Source: CAZEAP01 sp964510315
GTDB lineage: Bacteria > Planctomycetota > Brocadiia > SM23-32
Direction: 5' to 3'
Length of the DNA stretch: 64,000 nt
Assembly: GCA_964510315.1 (NCBI GenBank)
Contig: CAZEAP010000012.1
Coordinates: 38,715-102,714, forward strand
In this document: positions 48,124 through 55,572 of the stretch, piece after piece
How positions within the stretch are numbered: position 1 is the first letter of the stretch
Layout of the letters: every line of letters starts with the position of its first letter
Notes under the pieces: model-generated
Told to the model about the DNA's origin: nothing
Databases searched by the model: none
The model's input: the letters and a program-made list of their open reading frames with translations, nothing else
Position numbers and translations under genes: made by a program

Positions 48124-49408
48124 GTCAACCTATCTGATCATCGGAAACTCCACGGCGGCCGTCGCCGCGGTGGAAGGGATACGGAGCGTCGATCCGGAGC
48201 GGCCCATCACGCTGATCTCGCGGGAGCCCGAGCACACCTATTCGCGTCCCCTCATATCCTATCTGCTGGCCGGGCAGGTGGACGAGCAGCAGATGTTCTA
48301 TCGGCGGCCGGACTTCTACAGCGAGAACCGGGTCGAGCCGCTTCTCGGCGTAGAGGTGACCGGCCTCGACCCGGAGAGCCGTTGCGTTGAGACAAGCGAC
48401 GGCCGACGCTTCGGCTACGAGAAGCTTCTCATTGCAACCGGCGGGACCCCTATCCTGCCGGGCGACGTTGATGGCGCGGGGTCCGAGGGCGTCTTCACGT
48501 TTACGACGTGGGAGGACGTCCGCGGCATCGAGGCGTACATGGGGGAGCATGCAGTCCGCCGGGTGGTGGTGGTCGGCGGCGGCCTGATCGGCCTGAAGGC
48601 CGTGGAGGCGTTCGCCGAACTCGGCCTCCACGTCACCGTCGTGGAGCTGGCGGAACGCATCCTGGCCGCCGGGTTCGGGCCGACGGCAGGTCGCCTGGCA
48701 GCGCGGCACCTGCGCCGGCACGGCGTAGCCGTCCGCTGCGAAACAACCGTCCGGCGGATCGAGACGGACGGGGGCGCCGTGAGCGGAGTCGAACTGAGAG
48801 ACGGCGAACACGTCGAATGCCGACTGGTGATTTTCGCCATCGGCGTGCTGCCCAACACGCAGATCGCCTGGGGCACGCGCATCCACACCGACCGGGGCCT
48901 GCTGGTGGACCGCGGGATGCGGACCAACGTGGAGGGCGTCTACGCGGGCGGCGACGTCGCCCAGGCGCCCGACCTGCTCGGTCGGGGAAAACGGACCATT
49001 CCCATCCTCCCGAACGCCTACCGCCAGGGATGGATTGCCGGCTGCAACATGGCGGGTGCCGACAGCACCTACCCCGGCGGCCTCGCGATGAACTCGGTGG
49101 AGATCTTCGGGTTGCCGACCATGTCCGTCGGGCTCACCTCGCCGGCGGCGGGCGACGGGTGTGAAGTCCTGAAGGCGCTGGACGAGGAGGAGCCCTCCTA
49201 CCGGAAAGTCGTGGTGAGGGACGGTCGCGTCCTCGGGGCCGTCTTTATCGGGAAGGTCGACCGGGCCGGCATTATCACCGGGCTTATCAAGCAGGGGGTG
49301 GACGTATCGGAGTTCAAGGACGTGCTGGTCACGGACCGTTTCGGGTTGCTGTCCCTCCCGCGGGAATACAGGAAACACGTGGTCTCGGGCGCGGGGATAG
49401 AGGTATGA
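48116..49408 (+). CDS. FAD/NAD(P)-dependent oxidoreductase of the glutamate synthase cluster
   Basis: A 430-residue pyridine nucleotide-disulfide oxidoreductase-type protein. The FAD site is the variant TYLIIGNSTAAVAAVEGIRS, and LLIATGGTPILPG follows. The second dinucleotide fold is VVVVGGGLIGLKAVEAFAEL, then VFAIGVLPNTQ-like (VIFAIGVLPNTQIAWG) and VYAGGDVAQAPD. It should pass electrons from NAD(P)H to the ferredoxin. The domain layout resembles NirB/NADH-rubredoxin reductase FAD proteins. It overlaps the upstream ferredoxin gene and the downstream GXGXG gene (four bases), so the five genes form one tightly coupled operon. Confidence 0.88.
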   Translation: MNRSTYLIIGNSTAAVAAVEGIRSVDPERPITLISREPEHTYSRPLISYLLAGQVDEQQMFYRRPDFYSENRVEPLLGVEVTGLDPESRCVETSDGRRFGYEKLLIATGGTPILPGDVDGAGSEGVFTFTTWEDVRGIEAYMGEHAVRRVVVVGGGLIGLKAVEAFAELGLHVTVVELAERILAAGFGPTAGRLAARHLRRHGVAVRCETTVRRIETDGGAVSGVELRDGEHVECRLVIFAIGVLPNTQIAWGTRIHTDRGLLVDRGMRTNVEGVYAGGDVAQAPDLLGRGKRTIPILPNAYRQGWIAGCNMAGADSTYPGGLAMNSVEIFGLPTMSVGLTSPAAGDGCEVLKALDEEEPSYRKVVVRDGRVLGAVFIGKVDRAGIITGLIKQGVDVSEFKDVLVTDRFGLLSLPREYRKHVVSGAGIEV

Positions 49409-50136
49409 GAATCGACGCCGAAGCCGTCCAATACCGCGACCTGAATGCCCGGATTGCGTCCGCTCTGGACAGCGGAGAAGGACCGGTATCTATAGTTAAC
49501 GTGCGCGGACAGCGCTACATCGGGGCCGGTCTGGACTCGAGCGCCCGGATAGAGATCGAAGGTGTGCCGGGCAACGACCTTGGGGCCTTCATGAACGGAG
49601 CCCGGATCGTAGTTCACGGCAACGCGCAGGACGGCATAGGCAACACGATGAACGCGGGGTGCATCGTGGTCCACGGTGATGTCGGGGACATCCTGGGCTA
49701 CTCCATGCGCGGGGGCCGCGTGTTCGTCCGGGGCAGTGTGGGCTACCGCGCCGGAATCCACATGAAGGCCTACCGGTCGCGGGTTCCCGCCGTGGTGATC
49801 GGCGGCACCGCCGGAGATTACCTCGGGGAATACATGGCCGGGGGTGTCCTGGTGGTGCTGGGGCTCGGGAGTGAGGGTTCCTCGCCGGTGGGCTCGTGGG
49901 TGGGGACCGGCATGCACGGCGGCGTCATGTACCTGCGCGGCGAAGCGGAGCCCTGGCAGTTGGGAGCGGAGGTGGGTGTTTCCGCGCTGGACGAGAATGA
50001 TTGGGACGTGCTGGAGGACCTGCTGTGGGACTTCAGCAGGGAATTCGGCATCGCCGACTTCGAGCTGGAACCCGCCCGGTTTCGTAAGCTCTATCCCCAG
50101 ACCAGTCGGCCTTACGGCGCCCTCTACGCCTATTGA
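49405..50136 (+). CDS. Glutamate synthase, GXGXG-motif subunit (GltB domain 3)
   Basis: A 243-residue right-handed beta-helix subunit corresponding to the C-terminal domain of GltB. Repeated GxxxG-type turns appear: VPGNDLGAFMNGARIVVHGN, QDGIGNTMNAGCIVVHGDVG, ILGYSMRGGRVFVRGSVGYR and DYLGEYMAGGVLVVLGLG. It braces the amidotransferase and synthase domains and helps the ammonia tunnel. The ATG overlaps the preceding stop (ATGA). In bacteria with fused GltB this is the third domain of one protein; here it is encoded last, after the electron carriers. No gene follows for about 250 bases. Confidence 0.93.
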   Translation: MRIDAEAVQYRDLNARIASALDSGEGPVSIVNVRGQRYIGAGLDSSARIEIEGVPGNDLGAFMNGARIVVHGNAQDGIGNTMNAGCIVVHGDVGDILGYSMRGGRVFVRGSVGYRAGIHMKAYRSRVPAVVIGGTAGDYLGEYMAGGVLVVLGLGSEGSSPVGSWVGTGMHGGVMYLRGEAEPWQLGAEVGVSALDENDWDVLEDLLWDFSREFGIADFELEPARFRKLYPQTSRPYGALYAY

Positions 50137-50210
50137 GGGGGCGGACCGGCCTGCCCGGGCGGACAGGGGACGAGCCAGCCCACGTTTTCCGCTGACGGAA
50201 CCCCCTCCGA

Positions 50211-50239
50211 TTGAAAAAGCCGGCTTCATTGGGTACAAT
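50211..50239 (+). promoter_or_regulatory. Promoter for the dksA-like and lspA genes
   Basis: TTGAAA (50211-50216), 17 bases, TACAAT (50234-50239). It lies about 147 bases before the DksA-like start. Confidence 0.6.
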
Positions 50240-50385
50240 TACTCAGCGTGGACGGGCGGCAGTGGGGATGGACCGGCGTTCTGCACTACCCTGTAACATC
50301 CTGTTGAGCCAAGGGTTACTTTGGGCGACGCGGCGTCGTTCGGCGGAGTAGGAACTTTTCGCGACGTGAAGGAGCGGGCTGCACG

Positions 50386-50769
50386 GTGAAGAAAAAAGAA
50401 CTGGAAGAGTTCCGGCGTATGCTCCTCGATTTGAAGAGGAAGCTGAGCAATAACCTCAACCACCTGCAGAACGGAGCGCTGAAAACGGGCGGGGACGGCC
50501 CCGAGGACCTATCCGAAGTGACCGCCGAACATATGGCCGAACGGGGCACCGACAACTTCGCCCAGGACCTGATGATCAGGATCCTGCAGGACTGCGATGC
50601 CGAGGTCTGTGACATCAATCTGGCCCTCGAGAAGATAGACGACGGCACCTATGGCCTCTGCGAGGAGTGCTCCGGCCGCATCAGCCGCAAGCGGTTGAAG
50701 GCACTGCCCTTCGCCCGGCTCTGCATCGAGTGCAAGCAGGCCGAGGAGCGGAGCAGCCAGGAACCATGA
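50386..50769 (+). CDS. DksA/TraR-family zinc finger protein
   Basis: A 127-residue protein of the DksA/TraR group, which binds RNA polymerase through the secondary channel and changes initiation. Two N-terminal helices (MKKKELEEFRRMLLDLKRKL) lead to an acidic coiled-coil-like core (EVCDINLALEKIDDGTYGLC) and the C4 zinc finger CEECSGRISRKRLKALPFAR then CIEC. The DxxDxA coiled-coil tip of E. coli DksA is not obvious, so its action on transcription is uncertain. It starts at GTG 50386 with AAGGAGCGGG upstream. Its stop overlaps the lspA start by four bases (ATGA), a neighbourhood I recall from planctomycetes. Confidence 0.85.
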   Translation: MKKKELEEFRRMLLDLKRKLSNNLNHLQNGALKTGGDGPEDLSEVTAEHMAERGTDNFAQDLMIRILQDCDAEVCDINLALEKIDDGTYGLCEECSGRISRKRLKALPFARLCIECKQAEERSSQEP

Positions 50770-51356
50770 GCCACTCCAACGGCGAGCCCGCCGGTTCCCA
50801 AAAGGCGGAAGGACCCATCGGGGCGGGGGACGGCATTGGCAGATGGGTTGCGGGAGGAAGGAAGCTCTTCTGGGTCGTTGCCGCCGTCGTCCTCGCCTCA
50901 GACCTCCTCACCAAGCAATTTCTTTGGCATCCGCCGGGCGCCGGCGTGGGACCGAAGGTCTTGATCCCAAAGGTTCTCCGCATCGTCAGCCACCCCGGCA
51001 ATCCCGGCGGGGCGCTGGGCCTGCCGGGCAGCCCGGTCTTTTATGCCGCGGCGGCCCTGCTGGGGCTGGCCCTGATCATCTTCCTGTTCGTGACGACCCC
51101 TCCCGCCCGCGTTTTCGTGCACGCGGCCCTGGGGATGCTCGCCGGCGGTGCGCTGGGCAACCTGGTGGACCGCGCCGCCCTGGGATTCGTCCGTGACTTC
51201 GTGGACCTCCACTGGGGCGACGTCTTCCACTGGCACACCTTCAACCTCGCCGATGCCGCCATCTGCTGCGGTTTCGCCGTAATACTGTGGAAATGCGTCA
51301 TCGGTTTCCGGGCAGGCGAGGAGTCCGGTCGGCGAAGGGCGGAGGGTTCCTCCTGA
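50766..51356 (+). CDS. lspA: Lipoprotein signal peptidase LspA
   Basis: A 196-residue inner-membrane aspartyl peptidase that cleaves lipoprotein signal peptides after lipidation. About four hydrophobic helices are visible (FWVVAAVVLASDLLTK, YAAAALLGLALIIFLF). Catalytic aspartates lie in GALGNLVDRAALGFVRDFVD (GNxxDR) and FHWHTFNLADAAICCGF (FNxAD). The N-terminal 30 residues are a polar extension absent from E. coli LspA. The ATG overlaps the dksA-like stop. Lipoboxes on the PEGA and PEBP proteins in this window need this enzyme. Confidence 0.92.
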   Translation: MSHSNGEPAGSQKAEGPIGAGDGIGRWVAGGRKLFWVVAAVVLASDLLTKQFLWHPPGAGVGPKVLIPKVLRIVSHPGNPGGALGLPGSPVFYAAAALLGLALIIFLFVTTPPARVFVHAALGMLAGGALGNLVDRAALGFVRDFVDLHWGDVFHWHTFNLADAAICCGFAVILWKCVIGFRAGEESGRRRAEGSS

Positions 51357-51375
51357 GTGCGGGTCGGGTTTTGCT

Positions 51376-51403
51376 TTGCAAACGGGACCTGTGTTGGTAA
51401 AAT
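51376..51403 (+). promoter_or_regulatory. Promoter for the FHA-GAF-phosphatase gene
   Basis: TTGCAA (51376-51381), 16 bases, TAAAAT (51398-51403), about 83 bases before the ATG at 51487. The -35 is moderate, the -10 good. Confidence 0.45.
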
Positions 51404-51486
51404 CGTACAGCCGTTGCCCGGGATGATCCGAGCCGACTGGCGGCATTCGGCTGCGGCCCCCGACAATCTGTCCACAAAGGTGTCCG

Positions 51487-53178
51487 ATGGCTCATCTCAC
51501 CATCAAAACAGGGGACCACGCGGGGCAGAAAATCCCCCTCTCGAAGGTCACCTCCATCGGGCGGGGGGCGGAGATGGACGTGCAGTTGACGGACCTGACC
51601 GTCTCGAAACGCCACGCGCGCATCCTGCGCAACGAGCAGGGGGAGTACATCCTTGAGGACCTGGCCAGCAGCAACGGCACCTTCCTGAACAACAAAGAGA
51701 TAACAACCAAGCAGCTCAGGGAGGGAGACACCATACAGATCGGGGAAAGCGCCTTCGAGTTTCGGCGCCCCGAAGGCGAGTCGGCTTCCATGCCCGAGGT
51801 CTCTCCCGACACGGTCCTGAACATCGAGCAGGAGGACGACACCACGCTGGTGAAGTCTTCGGTGGACGCAGGGTACGACCCTGTGCAGGAAATACGGGTT
51901 GGGGAGACCACCGTCGAGGAATTGTCGGAAACCAACCGCCGGTTGACTACTCTCCTGGAAATCGGCAAGTCCATAGGAACTGCCCTCGATGAGGACGAAC
52001 TGCTGGAGAAAATCCTGGATGAATTGTTCGAGATATTCCCGGAGACCAACCGGGGCTTCATCATTCTGCGCGACCCGGAGACCGGAAGGCTGACTCCCAG
52101 CAAGCGCCGCGTCAAACGAGCCGCCGGGCCCGAAGGAGACCGACTGCAGGTCAGTGAGACCATTCTGGAGTACGTGCTGGAGAGGAAGCAGGGCGTGCTG
52201 ATCGCCGACACCATGAGCGATGAACGCCTGCCCACCAGCCGGAGCATACTGGACTTCGAGATGCGGTCGGTGATGTGCGCGCCGCTGAAATACGAGGACG
52301 AGGTGCTCGGGTTCATCCAACTGGACACTGACCGAATCGCCGCCAACTACGATGACGACGGCTTGACCCTCCTGGTCGGCATCGCCAACCAGTGCGCCCT
52401 CACTATCGCCAACGCCAGGATGCACAGGCAGCTCATCAAGCGGGAGCGCCTGGAACAGGACCTCCAGAACGCGCGGCGCATACAAAACAGCTTCCTGCCC
52501 GAGAACCCGCCCCAGATCGACGGCTACCAGTTTGAGGATGCCTACTCGACGGCCTTCGAGGTGGGCGGCGACTTCTACGACTTTGTGCCCCTCGACGACG
52601 ACCGCATGGCCATCGTAGTGGGCGACGTCAGCGGAAAGGGCATCACGGCTGCGCTGATGATGGCAAAGATGGCCAGCAACGTACGGTTCTTCGCCACAAC
52701 CCAGTCCGGCCCCGGCGCGCTGCTGGAGAAACTCAACGAGGTCGCCCTGGGCTCGGAAACCGACATGTTCGTCACCGTCCTCATCTGCTACCTGGACTAC
52801 CGAAACCACCGCCTCAGCATGTCGAACGCGGGTCACTGCTACCCGATGATCCGAAGAGGTGACGGGGAGGTCGAGAGGATAAAGGGCGGCAACGGCTTCC
52901 CGGTGGGCATCGTGGACGAAGCGGAGTTCCCCGAGGCCGAACTCGAAATGGGTCCCGGCGACGTGATGGTGACCTTCACCGACGGCATCATCGAGGCCAT
53001 GAACGAAGAGCAGGAGCAGTTCGGCTACAAGAGGCTCTCCCGGGAGATGGAAGAGGCCGACGGCGGCCCCACCGAAGTGGTCAAGGGCATCCAGAGGGCA
53101 CTGCGGGAATACGTCGGGGTGGCCTCCCAGAGCGACGATTTTACCCTGGTCTGTTTCGGGCGCGACAGCCAGGCTTGA
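51487..53178 (+). CDS. FHA-GAF-PP2C (RsbU/SpoIIE-type) phosphatase
   Basis: A 563-residue three-domain signalling protein. The FHA domain (1-95) binds phosphothreonine peptides: TSIGRGAEMDVQLTDLTVSK and SSNGTFLNNKEI. A GAF domain follows (about 160-325; EIGKSIGTALDEDELLEKIL, FIILRDPETGRL, VMCAPLKYEDEVLGFIQLDT). A SpoIIE/PPM phosphatase ends the protein: EVGGDFYDFVPLDDDRMAIV, GDVSGKGITAALMMAKMASN, SNAGHCYPMIRRGDGEV and MVTFTDGIIEAMNEE, with the metal-binding aspartates in place. Such proteins control anti-sigma or anti-sigma-antagonist phosphorylation in partner-switching. A Ser/Thr kinase that could supply FHA ligands is at 7.5 kb. Confidence 0.92.
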   Translation: MAHLTIKTGDHAGQKIPLSKVTSIGRGAEMDVQLTDLTVSKRHARILRNEQGEYILEDLASSNGTFLNNKEITTKQLREGDTIQIGESAFEFRRPEGESASMPEVSPDTVLNIEQEDDTTLVKSSVDAGYDPVQEIRVGETTVEELSETNRRLTTLLEIGKSIGTALDEDELLEKILDELFEIFPETNRGFIILRDPETGRLTPSKRRVKRAAGPEGDRLQVSETILEYVLERKQGVLIADTMSDERLPTSRSILDFEMRSVMCAPLKYEDEVLGFIQLDTDRIAANYDDDGLTLLVGIANQCALTIANARMHRQLIKRERLEQDLQNARRIQNSFLPENPPQIDGYQFEDAYSTAFEVGGDFYDFVPLDDDRMAIVVGDVSGKGITAALMMAKMASNVRFFATTQSGPGALLEKLNEVALGSETDMFVTVLICYLDYRNHRLSMSNAGHCYPMIRRGDGEVERIKGGNGFPVGIVDEAEFPEAELEMGPGDVMVTFTDGIIEAMNEEQEQFGYKRLSREMEEADGGPTEVVKGIQRALREYVGVASQSDDFTLVCFGRDSQA

Positions 53179-53188
53179 GTCCCGCCCC

Positions 53189-53824
53189 TCAGCCCCCGTC
53201 CGGGGGCAGGACGCGCACCCGGCGGTCCACGATCTCCAGCCGACCTTCCGCGAACAGATTGATCGCCTCCGGGTATGCCTCCTTCTCTTTCTCGAAGACG
53301 CGGGCGGCCAGGCTGTGTGGGTCGTCACCTTCCTCGACCGGCACGGTTTTCTGCACGATGATGGGGCCGTGGTCGTACTGGTTGTCGGCAAAGTGGACGG
53401 TGCAGCCGCTCACCTTGCAGCCGTATTCCAGGACGGCGCGGTGCACGGGTTCGCCGTAGTAGCCCTTCCCGCCGAAGGACGGCAGCAGCGCCGGGTGGAT
53501 GTTCAGCACGCGGTCCCGGTAGCGCTCCGGTATGCGGTAAAGGAAAAGGAATCCGGCCAGTGCGATCAGGTCGACGTCCGCGGCGCGGAGTTCAGCGGTG
53601 ATGGCCTCGCTGAAATCCCCGACCCCATCGAACGTGTCGGGGTCCACGGTGACCGCCGGAATCTGGTGGCGGGCCGCACGCTCCAGGCCGTAGGCGTCGG
53701 GGTTGCTGGAGATGACTTTGACCACCCGGGCCTTCAGGCGGCCGGCTTCGCTGAGGTCAATGAAGTTCTGAAGGGTGCGGCCTCCACCGCTTAACAGCAC
53801 GCCCAATCGCACTTCCGAGCCCAT
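53189..53824 (-). CDS. purN: Phosphoribosylglycinamide formyltransferase
   Basis: A 211-residue PurN that formylates GAR with 10-formyl-tetrahydrofolate in purine synthesis. It begins RLGVLLSGGGRTLQNFIDLS (phosphate loop), then NPDAYGLERAARHQIPAVTV and IALAGFLFLYRIPERYRDRV. The catalytic region is VLNIHPALLPSFGGKGYYG (Asn-x-His), followed by GCTVHFADNQYDHGPIIVQK (Asp). All key residues are visible and the length is standard. ATG 53824 has GAGGGAGAAC upstream. It faces the FHA-GAF gene, with 10 bases between the stops. Confidence 0.93.
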   Translation of the reverse strand: MGSEVRLGVLLSGGGRTLQNFIDLSEAGRLKARVVKVISSNPDAYGLERAARHQIPAVTVDPDTFDGVGDFSEAITAELRAADVDLIALAGFLFLYRIPERYRDRVLNIHPALLPSFGGKGYYGEPVHRAVLEYGCKVSGCTVHFADNQYDHGPIIVQKTVPVEEGDDPHSLAARVFEKEKEAYPEAINLFAEGRLEIVDRRVRVLPPDGG

Positions 53825-54162
53825 CTTTGTTCTCCCTCCGAGGTAGTGGCGCTCCGAATAATGTGTTTTGGGCGGCGCTCGTTGTCAAATGCAAGCGGTT
53901 CGCGGTGATGCTCCCTATGTTGCGAGCGGCGGGCCGCCCCGGGCACATCTGAAGGAACCCGCCCGACCCCGACGCGAAGTATCCCGCCGATTGCCGCGCC
54001 GCCCCGCACTGCGGTTCGAAGCGGACCGGGTCGGTCCAATTGTCTCGCTGGAGAGCCGTTCGTTGTGATACCCGTGCGCAGGCGCGCGATGCGCGAGGCG
54101 GCACGAGGGTCGTCGTCCGCACCCTCCACGATGAGCAGCTTTGGAGTGGTCATTCTGTCCAT
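53791..54162 (-). pseudogene. Unrecognised minus-strand reading frame, possible gene remnant
   Basis: The ATG at 54162 has a very good ribosome binding site (GGGGGAGG, six bases away) and opens MDRMTTPKLLIVEGADDDPR, which looks like the beginning of a response regulator or FHA protein. After about 30 residues it becomes Arg-rich with no protein-like pattern and stops at 53791, inside purN. The likely reading is the 5' stub of a decayed gene. Alternatively it is a small coupled protein. The rest of the gap 53825-54284 shows no feature I can support. Confidence 0.25.
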
Positions 54163-54284
54163 CACGGGCCTCCCCCGCTCAAGCCTGCCGCCCCGTTCGT
54201 CCCGCCATCTGTTCCGGCGGCAAGGGCCCGGCGCGGCGTAGGGTCGAACGGTGGAGACCGGGGGTGACTCAGGCGCCCGGTAGT

Positions 54285-54313
54285 TTGACTTTTCGGCACC
54301 GCTGAATTACATT
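54285..54313 (+). promoter_or_regulatory. Promoter for tRNA-Leu
   Basis: TTGACT (54285-54290), 17 bases, TACATT (54308-54313), ending 11 bases before the mature tRNA. Confidence 0.7.
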
Positions 54314-54324
54314 GAAACAGGCGT

Positions 54325-54414
54325 GCCAGAGTGGCGGAATCGGCATACGCGTCGGTCTCAAAAACCGATGGGCTCTTAAAGCCCGTGCGGGTTCAAGTCC
54401 CGCCTCTGGCACCA
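54325..54414 (+). tRNA. tRNA-Leu, anticodon CAA
   Basis: Acceptor GCCAGAG/CTCTGGC, anticodon stem TCGGT/ACCGA with loop CTCAAAA (anticodon CAA), a long variable arm GGGCT-CTTAA-AGCCC as in class II leucine tRNAs, T loop TTCAAGT and encoded CCA. Length is 90 bases. Confidence 0.94.
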
Positions 54415-54455
54415 ATTTCTGTTGGCTGCTTCCGTTCCCGAGACTCCCCGGGGAA

Positions 54456-55529
54456 ATGACATTGCCATCGTCGGTTTTCTACGCCCCTTTCCAGGAATCG
54501 CAGACCGAAGAAGCCATCTGCGAGAAGGCCCGCCGACTGTTCCGGGAGGGCGGGCTCGGCCAAACCGTAAAGCCGGAGGAGTTCACGGCGGTCAAGACGC
54601 ACTTCGGGGAGGAGGGCAACACCAGCTACCTGCCGCCCGCTTTGGTGAGGGCCGTCATTGAAGAGGTCCGCCGCGTCGGCGGCCGGCCCTGCCTGGTGGA
54701 AACCTCAACCCTCTACCGCGGGGAGCGCTCCAACGCTTACGACCACTTCAGTCTGGCCTGCCGCCATGGGTTCGGCCCGGAGGAGATGGGCTGCCCGCTG
54801 CTGTTGCTGGACGGGCTGAAGGGCAACTTCCACGTTGAACGGGAGGTGGGCCTGAAACACTTCGATACTGTTGCGGTGGCCGGGGACCTGACCCTGATGC
54901 CTTCCCTCACGGTTCTCACTCACCTGACCGGTCACGTGATAGCCGGTCTCGGCGGGGCCATCAAGAACGTGGCTATGGGACTGGCGTCGCGGGCCGGCAA
55001 GCTGAGGCAGCACTCCGCCGGGCGCCCGGAAGTGAAGGAGAGTGAGTGCGTCGCCTGCGGCACCTGCGAGCGGTGGTGTCCGGAAGGGGCTGTCCACGTG
55101 GAGGAGACGGCCGAGATTGACTACGATTTGTGCATAGGCTGCGGTGAATGCGTCTCGGTCTGCCCCGTGGGGGCGGTCGGTTTCTCCTGGGACGAGGCGT
55201 CGGAGAACTTCAACGAGAAAATGGCCGAATACGCCCGCGGCATTCTGGCGGAGAAGCAGGGCGGCGTCGGTTTCATGACTTTCATCTACCGGACCACAGC
55301 CGATTGCAACTGCGAGGGCAAAGAGAGCGAGGTGATTTGTGCGGACCTCGGCATCCTCGCTTCCCAGGACCCTGTGGCCATCGATCGGGCGGCCGTTGAC
55401 CTCATCAACGAGGCGCACGGCGCAGACCTCATCGAAGAAGTCTGGCCGGGCAAGCACTACACTGCTCAGTTCTCCCACGGCGAGCGGATTGGTTTGGGCA
55501 GCACATCCTACGAACTGGTGCGCATCTGA
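54456..55529 (+). CDS. DUF362 ferredoxin-type iron-sulfur protein
   Basis: A 357-residue DUF362 protein with an internal 4Fe-4S pair. The DUF362 part shows VKTHFGEEGNTSYLPPALVR, GRPCLVETSTLYRGERSNAY and GLGGAIKNVAMGLASRAGKL. Two clusters follow at CVACGTCERWC and CIGCGECVSVC, and then the remainder of DUF362 (SQDPVAIDRAAVDLINEAHG). Members are found in anaerobes and in electron-transfer settings; the reaction is unknown. It lies directly after tRNA-Leu and 43 bases before the Cbf5-like gene on the same strand, so cotranscription with the latter is likely. ATG at 54456 has CCCCGGGGAA upstream. Confidence 0.88.
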   Translation: MTLPSSVFYAPFQESQTEEAICEKARRLFREGGLGQTVKPEEFTAVKTHFGEEGNTSYLPPALVRAVIEEVRRVGGRPCLVETSTLYRGERSNAYDHFSLACRHGFGPEEMGCPLLLLDGLKGNFHVEREVGLKHFDTVAVAGDLTLMPSLTVLTHLTGHVIAGLGGAIKNVAMGLASRAGKLRQHSAGRPEVKESECVACGTCERWCPEGAVHVEETAEIDYDLCIGCGECVSVCPVGAVGFSWDEASENFNEKMAEYARGILAEKQGGVGFMTFIYRTTADCNCEGKESEVICADLGILASQDPVAIDRAAVDLINEAHGADLIEEVWPGKHYTAQFSHGERIGLGSTSYELVRI

Positions 55530-55572
55530 CCGGGCAGCCAGGCGCCCAGGTCCCCTGACAGGAGTTCCCGCA

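Noticed and set aside
53857..53888. purN promoter TTGACA with CATTAT
   Set aside because: The spacer is 20 bases, too long for a normal sigma-70 promoter.
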